Shown one piece after another: positions 49,780 through 58,193 of a DNA stretch of 64,000 nt. This DNA is from Acidobacteriota bacterium (GTDB lineage Bacteria; Acidobacteriota; Holophagae; Holophagales; Holophagaceae). Where the stretch lies: positions 62,001-126,000 of the forward strand of contig JACPUT010000005.1 of NCBI GenBank assembly GCA_016192145.1. The letters run 5' to 3'. The stretch's first letter is position 1, and each line of letters starts with the position of its first letter. Under the pieces are notes generated by a model. That model ran no database searches and had not been told where the DNA came from. It worked only from the letters and a program-made list of their open reading frames with translations. The translations under genes were made by a program, and so were the position numbers.

Positions 49780-52430
49780 GTGTGAACCACCTGCGGGCCT
49801 ACCTCCCCGATCGGCGCCACGCCTGGATCCTGGCGGGGTATTTCATCGCCTTCTTCTCCCTGGAGGTGCTCACCCGGGGGTTCCGGCTGAGCCATGGGGT
49901 CAACCTCTGGTTCCCCGCGCCTTCCCTCTCCCTCGCCCTGGTGTTGGCCTTCGGGGAGCCGGTGCTCTGGGCGGTCTTCCTCGCCCACCTTCCCTACGGC
50001 CTGCTCTACCACTCACCAGGAATCAGCGCCACCGCCACGCTGCTCATGTGCCTCGCCCATGGATCCGCCTATGGAATCCCCGGGCTCATCGCCCGCCGCC
50101 TGGGCCTTCAGGGAAAGCTCGATCAACTCCGGAACCTCACGGGGTTCTTCATCCTGACGCTGGTCTCCTCGGGAATCCTCGCCCTCCTGATGACGTCGAT
50201 CCTGGGCGCGACCCTGTTCGGCCACCGCTCCTTCGGCTCGCTGTTCGCCGCATTGTGGCTGGGGGATGCGGTGGGGATCCTCTGCCTGGCCCCCTTCCTG
50301 CTCACCTGGGCCATTCCGGTGCTCCAGGATGCCCAGCTCGAACCGATCCACGACCTCAGTGCCGCCCGGGTCGTGGAAGCCCTCGTCCAGGGGCTCGTCC
50401 TCGCGGTGGCGTCGGCGATCATCATGTTCCGCCAGCAGGGGCAGGTGTTCCCCCTGAAGTACCTGGCCTTCCTGCCCCTGCTCTGGATCGCGTTGCGCTG
50501 GGGCGCCCGGGGGGCCGCGGCCGCGGCCATGGGCTACGGGCTGCTCACCATCTCGATCTTCCTGGCCCTGGACTTCCCCCAGGCCCTCCTGGGGGACCTC
50601 CAACGCTTCCTGATCGTCCTCATCCCCCTTACGCTGCTCCTCGGCACACTGACGGAAGTGCGGCGCCGGGCCGAACGGGCCCTGGCCAGCCAATCCGCTC
50701 GCCTCGCCTCCATCCTCCGAGCCACGGGGGCTTTCCCCTTTGAACTGGATCGCACCACGGGGAACACCCTCAGCATCGATGAACACCTCAGCCGCACCCT
50801 GGAATGGGAGCCCGCCGAGTGGAACGCCGCGCCCTACTGGGGCCACCTTCTCTCCCCGGGGGACCGGGATCGGTTCCGGACCTTCTGCGAGGGCAACCTC
50901 CAGGGCGCTTTGGAACTCCGGATCCGGATGGGCCAGGGCGGGGAGCGGTTCCTCCAGGTGGTGGCCGGGGCCCGGACCGGAAGCCGGGTTTCCGGGATCC
51001 TCGTCGATGTGCATGAGCGAAAGGAGGCCCAACGCCGCCTCGAAGCCAGCGAGGCCCTCTATCGGGCCACCGTGGAATCCCTGGACGAGGGCGTGGTGGT
51101 GCGGGACCTCGCGGGCCGGGTGCGCTCCATGAACGAGAGCGCCCGACGCATCCTCGGTGGCATGCCCTTGGGCGATTCTACGGCCCTCGAAGAAGTGGAA
51201 CCCCTGGACGAGGACGGCCGCCTGATCCCCTGGGAGGATCAGCCCCCCATGATCGCCCTGCGGAAGCGCATCGCCATCCACTCGGTGATGGGCCTGCGCC
51301 GGCGGGATGGCGAAATCCGCTGGATCACGGTGAGGAGCCGCCCCCTGTGGAACGGCACCGAATTGCAGGGGGTCGTATCCTCCACCCTCGATGTGACGGA
51401 GGAGCGGAACGCCCTCTCCCAGGTGAGGGATAGCGAGGCGAGGTACCGCCAGCTCGTGGAACAGAGCCTCATCCCCATGGCCATCCATCAGGACGGTCGG
51501 TTCGTCTACGTCAATGAGGCCACGGTCCACCTCTTCGGCGCCAAAGGGCCCGAGGAGCTGCTGAACCGCCCCATCCAGGATTGCATCCACCCGGAGGACC
51601 GGGCTGATTCCATGCGACGCTTGGAGTCCCTCGCCCGGGGCGAGGTCGATGTGCTGCCCATGACGGAACGTCGGATCCTGACCCTGGATGGCCGCGTGCT
51701 CATGGTGGACCTCCTCGTGATGGCCGCCCGCTACGGAGGGCACGCGGCCGTGCAGGTGATGGCGGTGGATATCACCGCCCGGAAAGCCATGGAGGCCGGT
51801 CTCCAGGAGGCCCTGAAGGAGAAAGACCTGACCATCCGGGAGATCCACCACCGGGTGAAGAACAACCTCCAGGTGGTCTCCAGCCTCCTGCGGCTCCAGG
51901 CCATCCACTCCGGAAACCCCGAGGTGATCCGGGCCCTCACGGAGGCCCAGGAGCGCATCCAGGCCATCGCCCTCATCCACGCCCGGCTCCATCAGGCCCC
52001 GACCCTGGCCCAGGCCGATTTGCGGGACTACCTCACGCGCCTGGTGGCCCAACTGGTGCGGTCCTATGCCACCGCCCCCAGCCTGGTCGATGCCACCGTG
52101 GAGGTCGCAGACCTGAGATTGGGCCCCGACGAACTCGTCCCCCTGGCGCTCGTCCTGCACGAGCTGATTCTCAATGCCCTCCGGCATGGGTTTGGCCCAG
52201 GCGAGGGTGGAGCCCTCCTGGTGGCCCTCGGCTCGGATGGCGAGGGCCGCATCACGCTCCGGGTGGAGGATGACGGCCATGGATTGCCCGAGGGCCTTGA
52301 CCCCGGCGAGGCCGGAAGCCTCGGATTCCAGCTGGTGAGGGCGCTGGCCGATCAGTTGAAAGGCACCTTCTCCGTGACCCGCCGCAAGGGGGCCGCCTTC
52401 CAGCTCACCTTCCACCCCCGATCCGCATGA
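49776..52430 (+). CDS. MASE1-PAS sensor histidine kinase (HisKA_2 type)
   Basis: An 884-residue kinase. Residues ~10-300 form a MASE1-like membrane sensor with about eight helices. Three PAS-like regions follow, at about 305-415, 420-545 and 550-670. The phosphoacceptor box is EIHHRVKNNLQVVSSLLRLQ (HisKA_2/HWE class), and the ATPase has ILNALRHGFGPGEGG and DDGHGLPEG. The start is TTG 49776, overlapping the preceding stop, or GTG 49782. It overlaps the next kinase by 4 bp, suggesting a joint pathway. Confidence 0.88.
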   Translation: MSVNHLRAYLPDRRHAWILAGYFIAFFSLEVLTRGFRLSHGVNLWFPAPSLSLALVLAFGEPVLWAVFLAHLPYGLLYHSPGISATATLLMCLAHGSAYGIPGLIARRLGLQGKLDQLRNLTGFFILTLVSSGILALLMTSILGATLFGHRSFGSLFAALWLGDAVGILCLAPFLLTWAIPVLQDAQLEPIHDLSAARVVEALVQGLVLAVASAIIMFRQQGQVFPLKYLAFLPLLWIALRWGARGAAAAAMGYGLLTISIFLALDFPQALLGDLQRFLIVLIPLTLLLGTLTEVRRRAERALASQSARLASILRATGAFPFELDRTTGNTLSIDEHLSRTLEWEPAEWNAAPYWGHLLSPGDRDRFRTFCEGNLQGALELRIRMGQGGERFLQVVAGARTGSRVSGILVDVHERKEAQRRLEASEALYRATVESLDEGVVVRDLAGRVRSMNESARRILGGMPLGDSTALEEVEPLDEDGRLIPWEDQPPMIALRKRIAIHSVMGLRRRDGEIRWITVRSRPLWNGTELQGVVSSTLDVTEERNALSQVRDSEARYRQLVEQSLIPMAIHQDGRFVYVNEATVHLFGAKGPEELLNRPIQDCIHPEDRADSMRRLESLARGEVDVLPMTERRILTLDGRVLMVDLLVMAARYGGHAAVQVMAVDITARKAMEAGLQEALKEKDLTIREIHHRVKNNLQVVSSLLRLQAIHSGNPEVIRALTEAQERIQAIALIHARLHQAPTLAQADLRDYLTRLVAQLVRSYATAPSLVDATVEVADLRLGPDELVPLALVLHELILNALRHGFGPGEGGALLVALGSDGEGRITLRVEDDGHGLPEGLDPGEAGSLGFQLVRALADQLKGTFSVTRRKGAAFQLTFHPRSA

Positions 52431-54337
52431 ACGGAAACATCCTCATCGTCGAAGATGAAACCATCGTCGCCCTGGACCTCAAGATGCGGGTACAGGGGTT
52501 GGGGTTCACCGTCATCGGCGTGGCCCACACGGGCGAGGATGCCATCCGCATGAACCGGGAGCTGAGCCCGGATCTCGTGCTCATGGACATCAACCTGGGC
52601 ACGGGCATCGATGGCATCGAGGCCGCCGTGCAGATCGGAGCCGCCAGCAACACCCCCATCGTGTTCATCACGGCCTACGCCGACCCCGAAACCCTCAGCC
52701 GGGCCCGCGCCGCGACCCCCTACGGCTACCTCGTGAAGCCCTTCGAGGAACTGGCCTTCCGCAGCACCATCGAGATGGCGCTCACCCGGCACCAGATGGA
52801 GCGGGATCTGCGGGCCCGGGAAGAGCGATTCCGGGCTCTGCTGGAGAACGGCCGCGACATCATCGCCATCCTGGATCCCGAAGGGAAGCTCGTCTACGAG
52901 AGCCCCAGCGCCGCTCGCAACCTGGGCTTCGACCCGGATGGGCACCTGGGCAAACCCATCCGGGACTACATCCACCCGGACGACCACGGCACCTTCGACG
53001 CCTCCCTGCGGGAGACCCTCTCCAACCCAGGCCACACCGCCTACGCGACGGTGCGGTACCAGGCCAAGGGGGGCGGCTGGCGCTGGCTGGAGACCGTGAG
53101 CCAGAACGCGCTGGATCTCCCCGGTGTCGCGGGCATCGTCATCAACGCCCGGGACGTCACCGAGCGGCTCCGCGCCGAAGAGGATCGGCACCGGCTGGAA
53201 ACCCAGATGCGGGAAGCGCAGAAGCTCGAGAGCCTCGGCATGCTGGCCGGGGGCATCGCCCACGACTTCAACAACCTCCTCATGGGCATCATGGGCAACG
53301 CGGGCCTCGCGCTGCTCCACCTCGAGGAAACCCACCCGGCCCACAAGCGGGTGAAGCAGATCGAGCTGGCCTCGCTCCGCGCCTCCGAACTCACGAACCA
53401 GATGCTCGCCTACAGCGGCAAGGGCCGGTTCCTCGTGCAGACCCTCGACCTCGCGCGCCTGCTGGAGGAGATGGCGTCCCTGCTCCAGACCGTGATCTCC
53501 AAGAAGTCGGTCCTGCGCATCGAGGCCATCCCCGGCCGGTCCCTGGTGGAAGCCGACGCCACGCAGATCCGCCAGGTGGTCATGAACCTCATCACCAACG
53601 CCTCGGATGCCCAGGGCGAACAGGGTGGCACCATCACCCTTCGGGCCGGCCTCAGGGAGACGGGGCCCGAGACGCCCTGCCTGGCTGGAACGCCCCCCAC
53701 CGGGCCCGCCGCCTTCCTGGAAGTCTCCGATCAGGGCGGGGGCATGGAGCCGGAAACCCTGGAGCGCATCTTCGATCCCTTCTTCACCACCAAGTTCACC
53801 GGCCGGGGCCTGGGCCTCTCGGCCGTGCTCGGCATCGTGCGCGGGCACCGGGGCGCCATCCAGGTGAAGAGCACCGTGGGCAAGGGCACGACCTTCCGCC
53901 TCCTCTTCCCCCTCTCCGAGCGCCGGGCGGAGGTCAGCCCCAACGAGCCGGCCCCCAGTGAGCTGCGCGGCGAGGGCCTCGTGCTGGTCGTCGATGATGA
54001 ACCGCAGGTCCGCCAGGTGGCCAGGGGGTCCCTCGACCACGCGGGTTTCGAGGTGATGGAGGCCGAGGATGGCCTCAAGGCCCTGGAGCTCTTCCAGGAG
54101 CATCGGGGGCGCATCCGCGCCATCCTGCTCGACCTCACCATGCCCCACATGGATGGCCATGAGGTGAAGCGCCGCCTCCGCAGCCTCGATCCCGACGTCC
54201 CCATCGTGCTCACCAGCGGCTACTCCGCCACCGAGGCCGAAGAGGAACTCCAGGGCCCGAAGGACCGTTTCATCCAGAAACCCTACCGCCCGAAGGATCT
54301 CATCGCGCTGGTGGTGGAAGCGGTGCGGAAGGCCTGA
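52427..54337 (+). CDS. REC-PAS-histidine kinase-REC hybrid protein
   Basis: A 636-residue hybrid. An N-terminal receiver (1-120; Asp about 54 in LVLMDINLGTGIDG), a PAS domain (about 130-245), a HisKA domain with His in GGIAHDFNNLLMGIMGNAGL, an HATPase (MNLITNASDA, DQGGGM, GRGLGL) and a C-terminal receiver (about 515-636; Asp in ILLDLTMPHMDGHE). The architecture is a phosphorelay hub; it probably receives phosphate from the upstream HisKA_2 kinase. It is the last gene of the signalling cluster. Confidence 0.9.
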   Translation: MNGNILIVEDETIVALDLKMRVQGLGFTVIGVAHTGEDAIRMNRELSPDLVLMDINLGTGIDGIEAAVQIGAASNTPIVFITAYADPETLSRARAATPYGYLVKPFEELAFRSTIEMALTRHQMERDLRAREERFRALLENGRDIIAILDPEGKLVYESPSAARNLGFDPDGHLGKPIRDYIHPDDHGTFDASLRETLSNPGHTAYATVRYQAKGGGWRWLETVSQNALDLPGVAGIVINARDVTERLRAEEDRHRLETQMREAQKLESLGMLAGGIAHDFNNLLMGIMGNAGLALLHLEETHPAHKRVKQIELASLRASELTNQMLAYSGKGRFLVQTLDLARLLEEMASLLQTVISKKSVLRIEAIPGRSLVEADATQIRQVVMNLITNASDAQGEQGGTITLRAGLRETGPETPCLAGTPPTGPAAFLEVSDQGGGMEPETLERIFDPFFTTKFTGRGLGLSAVLGIVRGHRGAIQVKSTVGKGTTFRLLFPLSERRAEVSPNEPAPSELRGEGLVLVVDDEPQVRQVARGSLDHAGFEVMEAEDGLKALELFQEHRGRIRAILLDLTMPHMDGHEVKRRLRSLDPDVPIVLTSGYSATEAEEELQGPKDRFIQKPYRPKDLIALVVEAVRKA

Positions 54338-54349
54338 GGACCATGCGCC

Positions 54350-55348
54350 CTATTCGCCCTTGGCCCGCAGCTTCTTGAGCAGCGCCGGCAACCGGTTCAC
54401 CGCGGCCTGAACCTCCATCCACTCCCGATGGGGGCGCGCGGGATAGCCCGTCACAAATGATCCGGGCGGCAGGCTCTTCGCCACGACGCTGTTGCCGCCG
54501 ACGACGCTCTTCTCGCCGATCTCGATGTGGCCGACCACGCCCACCTTGCCCGCCAGCGTGACGTAGCGGCCGATCTTGGTGGAGCCGCTGATGCCCGACT
54601 GGCTCACCAGGAGGCAGTGCTCCCCCACCTGGACGTTGTGGGCCACCTGCACCTGGTTGTCGATCTTCGTGCCGGAACCGATGCGCGTGGGGCCGAGGAC
54701 ACCGCGATCCACGGTGACGCAGGCGCCGATCTCCACCTCGTCGCCCACCTCCACCCAGCCCACCTGGGGCACCTTGCGGTGATGGCCATCCACGAGGACG
54801 TAGCCGTAGCCATCGCTGCCCAGCACCGAGTTGGCGTGCACGCTCACGTTGCGGCCCAGCTTCGTGCGCCGGTAGAGCACCACGCCGGGGAACAGCTCGC
54901 AATCCTCGCCCAGCACGCAGTCATCCCCGATGTGCACCCCGGGGTGGATCACGCAGCCCTGGGCGATCACGGTGCGGGCCCCCACCGTGGCACCGGGGGC
55001 GACGCGGACCCCGGGGCCGATCTGCGCCGAGGGATGGATGGGCGCCTCCGTCCAGGCGGGTTCCGGCTCCGGGTGGAGGATGCCGATGGCCTGGGCGAAG
55101 CACCAATAGGGGTTTTCCACCACGAGGGTGGGCTGGTCCCCCAGGTCCGCCTGGGGATCGGCCAGGATGAGGCCCGCCTTCGCCTCCCGGGCCTGGGCCG
55201 CATATTTCTTGTTGGCCAGGAAGCTCAGGGCCCCGGCCTGGGCCTCTTCGAGGGGCCGAACTTCGGAAAGCGGGCGATCCGGTGGACAATGGCGGAGGGC
55301 GCCTCCCAGCATCTCCGCCAGGGCCTTTGCCGTGATGGACTGGGACAT
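54350..55348 (-). CDS. lpxD: UDP-3-O-acyl-glucosamine N-acyltransferase
   Basis: A 332-residue LpxD, third enzyme of lipid A synthesis. The N-terminal uridine-binding domain has LSFLANKKYAAQAREAKAGL; the rest is a left-handed beta helix of hexapeptide repeats (IHPSAQIGPGVRVAPGATVG, IHPGVHIGDDCVLGEDCELF), with the catalytic His in VQVAHNVQVGEHCLL. ATG 55346-55348 has AGGAGG upstream. It is present without lpxA or lpxB nearby. It supports a lipid A-bearing outer membrane. Confidence 0.96.
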   Translation of the reverse strand: MSQSITAKALAEMLGGALRHCPPDRPLSEVRPLEEAQAGALSFLANKKYAAQAREAKAGLILADPQADLGDQPTLVVENPYWCFAQAIGILHPEPEPAWTEAPIHPSAQIGPGVRVAPGATVGARTVIAQGCVIHPGVHIGDDCVLGEDCELFPGVVLYRRTKLGRNVSVHANSVLGSDGYGYVLVDGHHRKVPQVGWVEVGDEVEIGACVTVDRGVLGPTRIGSGTKIDNQVQVAHNVQVGEHCLLVSQSGISGSTKIGRYVTLAGKVGVVGHIEIGEKSVVGGNSVVAKSLPPGSFVTGYPARPHREWMEVQAAVNRLPALLKKLRAKGE

Positions 55349-55382
55349 GCGCACCTCCTGAATGAACCCGAGACCTTTGAAT

Positions 55383-55832
55383 ATGGCACAGACCCACACC
55401 CTGGAGTCCCATGCGGACGAGCATGAACGGCGCCGCGAGCGCCGCTGGATGGCCTGGGGCCTCGGCATCATGGTCCTGGTCGCGGGTTACGGCATCTACG
55501 TGGCTCGCCAGCTGGCCGACCGGCCCATGGCGGACCCCGGGCCCTTGAGGGCGCATCCCCTTCCCGATGCGCTCAAGGCCGAGATCCTCGGGATGCTGGA
55601 CACCCAGCTCGTCGGCGCCCAATTGGTGGAAATCAACGAAGGCGGCCTGCGGGATTTCCGAATCAAAGGCACTCCCAGGGCCACCCTGGACAAGGCCTTC
55701 AAGGCCGCCTTCCGCCCCCTGGTCGTCAACGAACTCATGCCGCGGCTCCGTCCCTACGGCCACGTCATCAGCTTCGAGATCGCCAACATGGATTTTCCCC
55801 CGGCCCGCCTGCGGCCGCTCCCCCGCAAATAA
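55383..55832 (+). CDS. Small membrane-anchored protein of unknown function
   Basis: A 149-residue protein with one N-terminal membrane helix (WMAWGLGIMVLVAGYGIYVA) preceded by a highly charged cytoplasmic segment. The remaining ~100 residues are predicted to be outside the membrane (FRIKGTPRATLDKAFKAAFR, HVISFEIANMDFPPARLRPL). No known family is recognised. An in-frame ATG at 55362 is an alternative start. It is divergent from lpxD and 11 bp before lgt. Confidence 0.6.
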   Translation: MAQTHTLESHADEHERRRERRWMAWGLGIMVLVAGYGIYVARQLADRPMADPGPLRAHPLPDALKAEILGMLDTQLVGAQLVEINEGGLRDFRIKGTPRATLDKAFKAAFRPLVVNELMPRLRPYGHVISFEIANMDFPPARLRPLPRK

Positions 55833-55843
55833 GGCCGTCGACG

Positions 55844-56644
55844 ATGCACCCCTACCTCATTCAACTCGGGAACTTCCCCATCGGCACCTACGGACTGATG
55901 CTCGCCATCGGATTCTTCGCGGGCACGGCCCTGGCCAAGCGGCAGGGCAAGCTGGATGGCATCGGAGGGGAATTCATCCCCGACCTGGCGATCACCTTGC
56001 TCATGGCGGGCATCATCGGCGCCAAGGTGGTGCTGATCCTCGTGGAGATGATCAACGGCCGCATGACCTTCTCCGAGGTGTTCTCCCTCGCCACGCTAAG
56101 GGCGGGGGGTCACATCCACGGCGGCATCATCTTCGGCGCGGCAGCCTTCTTCTGGAAAGCGCGCAAGGCCGTGGGTCACACCGTGGCCCAGATCGGGGAT
56201 GCCCTCGTGCCCGGCGTGGCCCTGGGCCAGGCCATCGGCCGTATCGGCTGCTTTGCCGCGGGCTGCTGCTACGGCACCGTATGCAGCGCGCCCTGGTCCG
56301 TCACCTTTTCGGATCCGCACGCCCACGAGCTCAGCGGCACGCCCCTGGGCATCCCGCTCCACCCCGTGCAGCTCTACACCTTCGCCGCCAACCTGGCCGT
56401 GATGGGCCTGCTGCTCCTGACGCGCAGGAGGCGCCGCTTCACGGGCCAGATCACCGCCCTCTACTTCATCCTGGAAGGCGCGGCCCGCCTGACGGTGGAA
56501 ATTTGGCGCGGGGATCTCGACCGCGGCGCCTGGCTGGGCCTCGATTGGCTCAGCACGGGCCGCCTCACCGCCATGGCCTTCGTGGCCTTCGGCATCGCCC
56601 TCTGGATCTGGTGGTCCCGCACGAAAGAAGAGGTCCCCGTATGA
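55844..56644 (+). CDS. lgt: Prolipoprotein diacylglyceryl transferase
   Basis: A 266-residue inner-membrane enzyme that transfers diacylglycerol from phosphatidylglycerol to the lipobox cysteine. Signature motifs are GQAIGRIGCFAAGCCYGTVC, HIHGGIIFG and HPVQLYTF; the essential Arg/His residues in these are present. About seven membrane helices. It fits the lipoproteins seen here (13352, 63565). It is coupled (ATGA) to the pseudouridine synthase. Confidence 0.96.
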   Translation: MHPYLIQLGNFPIGTYGLMLAIGFFAGTALAKRQGKLDGIGGEFIPDLAITLLMAGIIGAKVVLILVEMINGRMTFSEVFSLATLRAGGHIHGGIIFGAAAFFWKARKAVGHTVAQIGDALVPGVALGQAIGRIGCFAAGCCYGTVCSAPWSVTFSDPHAHELSGTPLGIPLHPVQLYTFAANLAVMGLLLLTRRRRRFTGQITALYFILEGAARLTVEIWRGDLDRGAWLGLDWLSTGRLTAMAFVAFGIALWIWWSRTKEEVPV

Positions 56645-57666
56645 TCCGTCACGAACTGGATAGCCCCTCCCCCCGCCTGGACAAGTTCCTCGTGGAGGCC
56701 CACCCCGAAGTGGGCCGCGCCCGTTGGGACGCCTGGATCAAGGAGGGCCGCGTCCTCGTGAACGGCACCGCCGCCACCAAGGGCGGCCACAAGCTCAAGG
56801 TGGGCGACGCGGTGGAGACGGAGCTGCCCCCCATCACCCCGCCCGCCGCCGACCTCGTGGGCGAGATCATCGACCTGCCCACCCTCTTCGAAGACGGCCA
56901 GATCTGGATCGTGGATAAGCCCTCGGGCATGGTGGTGCACCCCGGCCCTGGCCACTCGGGCGGAACGCTGGTGAACGCCCTGCTGGGTAGGCTGCAGACC
57001 GGAGGCTGGAGACCGGAGGCCGGCGAAATCGATCCCCTCGCTGACCTCCAGCCTCCAGCCTCCAGCCTGCAGCCTGAAGAAGAGGAGGCCGCCATCGCCT
57101 GGCCTGGCCTCGTGCACCGCCTGGATCGCTTCACCACCGGCTGCGTGGCCCTGGGCAAGACCCGCGAGGCCCAGGAATCCCTCCAGTCCCAGTTCCAGCA
57201 CCGCACCGTGGAGAAGCGCTACCTGGCCATCGTGCGCCACAGCCCCAAGCTCCCGGAATTGGGCAGTCTCCTGGTGGATCAGCCCCTCGCCCGCCACCGC
57301 ACCGAGCGGCAGAAGATGGCCGTGGTCGCGGGCGGTCGCGCGAGCCAGACCCGCATCAAGGTGCTGGCCCGCACCAAGAACGCCGCCCTCGTGGAGTGCG
57401 AGCTGCTCACGGGGCGCACGCACCAGATCCGCGTTCACCTGGCCCACCTCCGCGCCCCCCTCATGGGCGATCCCCTCTACGGCGGCCCCAGCCGCTGGAT
57501 GGCCACGGATGGCCAGATGCTCGACCTGCCCCATCCCCTGCTCCACGCCTGGCGCTTGGGCCTCAAGCACCCCACCACCGGTGAGCCCCTCCTCGCCGAG
57601 GCCCCCATCCCCGCGCCCTTCCGGGAGGCCGCCGAACGACTGGGGCTGGCGGAGGGTCTGCCTTAG
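56641..57666 (+). CDS. RluD-family 23S rRNA pseudouridine synthase with in-frame repeat insertion
   Basis: A 341-residue pseudouridine synthase. An S4 domain (1-60: RLDKFLVEAHPEVGRARWDA) precedes the catalytic domain, with the catalytic Asp in LVHRLDRFTTG (family HRLDxxTSG) and GRTHQIRVHLAHLRAPLMGDPL near the end. RluD-type enzymes modify helix 69 of 23S rRNA; the exact site is not assigned. Residues ~117-146 (LQTGGWRPEAGEIDPLADLQ and on) are an insertion encoded by an inverted repeat between the VNALLG strand and the catalytic loop. It follows lgt with an ATGA overlap. Confidence 0.9.
   Translation: MIRHELDSPSPRLDKFLVEAHPEVGRARWDAWIKEGRVLVNGTAATKGGHKLKVGDAVETELPPITPPAADLVGEIIDLPTLFEDGQIWIVDKPSGMVVHPGPGHSGGTLVNALLGRLQTGGWRPEAGEIDPLADLQPPASSLQPEEEEAAIAWPGLVHRLDRFTTGCVALGKTREAQESLQSQFQHRTVEKRYLAIVRHSPKLPELGSLLVDQPLARHRTERQKMAVVAGGRASQTRIKVLARTKNAALVECELLTGRTHQIRVHLAHLRAPLMGDPLYGGPSRWMATDGQMLDLPHPLLHAWRLGLKHPTTGEPLLAEAPIPAPFREAAERLGLAEGLP
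56989..57076. repeat. In-frame GGAGGCTGGAG-type palindromic insertion in the pseudouridine synthase gene
   Basis: Left arm 56989-57022 (AGGCTGCAGACCGGAGGCTG and onward) faces the right arm 57041-57076 (GACCTCCAGCCTCCAGCCTC and onward). The ~88 bp are a multiple of three in effect, since the frame is kept. The same words, including GACCGGAGGCTGGAG, occur in the motB-yebC gap at 27076-27206. Confidence 0.8.
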
Positions 57667-57695
57667 CCTCATTTTCTAATTGATCGGGAGTTCCC

Positions 57696-58175
57696 GTGCC
57701 CTTCGCCTGGATGCACCTCAAGCCCCTCGCCGAAGCCCTCAAGGGGCGGGAATACATGCTCGGCATCGCCTTGGCGGGAATCGCCCTTCTCGTGCTGATC
57801 CTGATCCTCCTGGGGCGCCTGCCCCACTGGATGCGCGCCAAGCGCCATCCCACCCTCACCCCCTTCCAGCTGGAGGAGCTGCTGCAGGGCCCGCATCCCC
57901 TGGTGGTGGACCTCCGCGATCCCGAGGCCTTCCGCAAGGAGGGGCACATCCGGGGTGTGCTCCACATCCCCTTTTCTCAGCTGGAGAGCCGGGTGGAGGA
58001 GGTCTTCGCCGACGCCCGCCACCCCATGCCGCGCGCCATCGTGCTCGTGGACGAGCACGACTCCCAGGCCCACCAGGCCGCGGACCTGCTCAAGGCCCGC
58101 GGGGCCGACTGGCTCTACGTGCTCATGGATGGCTTCCATGGCTGGCGGAAGGGGCGGTTCCCCATCGTGAAGTAG
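57696..58175 (+). CDS. Membrane-anchored rhodanese-like protein lacking the catalytic cysteine
   Basis: A 159-residue protein with one membrane helix (YMLGIALAGIALLVLILILL) and a cytoplasmic or periplasmic rhodanese-like domain (about 50-159): TPFQLEELLQGPHPLVVDLR, DPEAFRKEGHIRGVLHIPFS and LYVLMDGFHGWRKGRFP. Where rhodaneses have the C-x-x-x-x-R active loop, this has IVLVDEHDSQAHQAA with no Cys. It is probably non-catalytic. GTG 57696 is preceded by GGGAGTTCCC. Confidence 0.75.
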   Translation: MPFAWMHLKPLAEALKGREYMLGIALAGIALLVLILILLGRLPHWMRAKRHPTLTPFQLEELLQGPHPLVVDLRDPEAFRKEGHIRGVLHIPFSQLESRVEEVFADARHPMPRAIVLVDEHDSQAHQAADLLKARGADWLYVLMDGFHGWRKGRFPIVK

Positions 58176-58193
58176 CGGAGGGACTTCCCCCCT

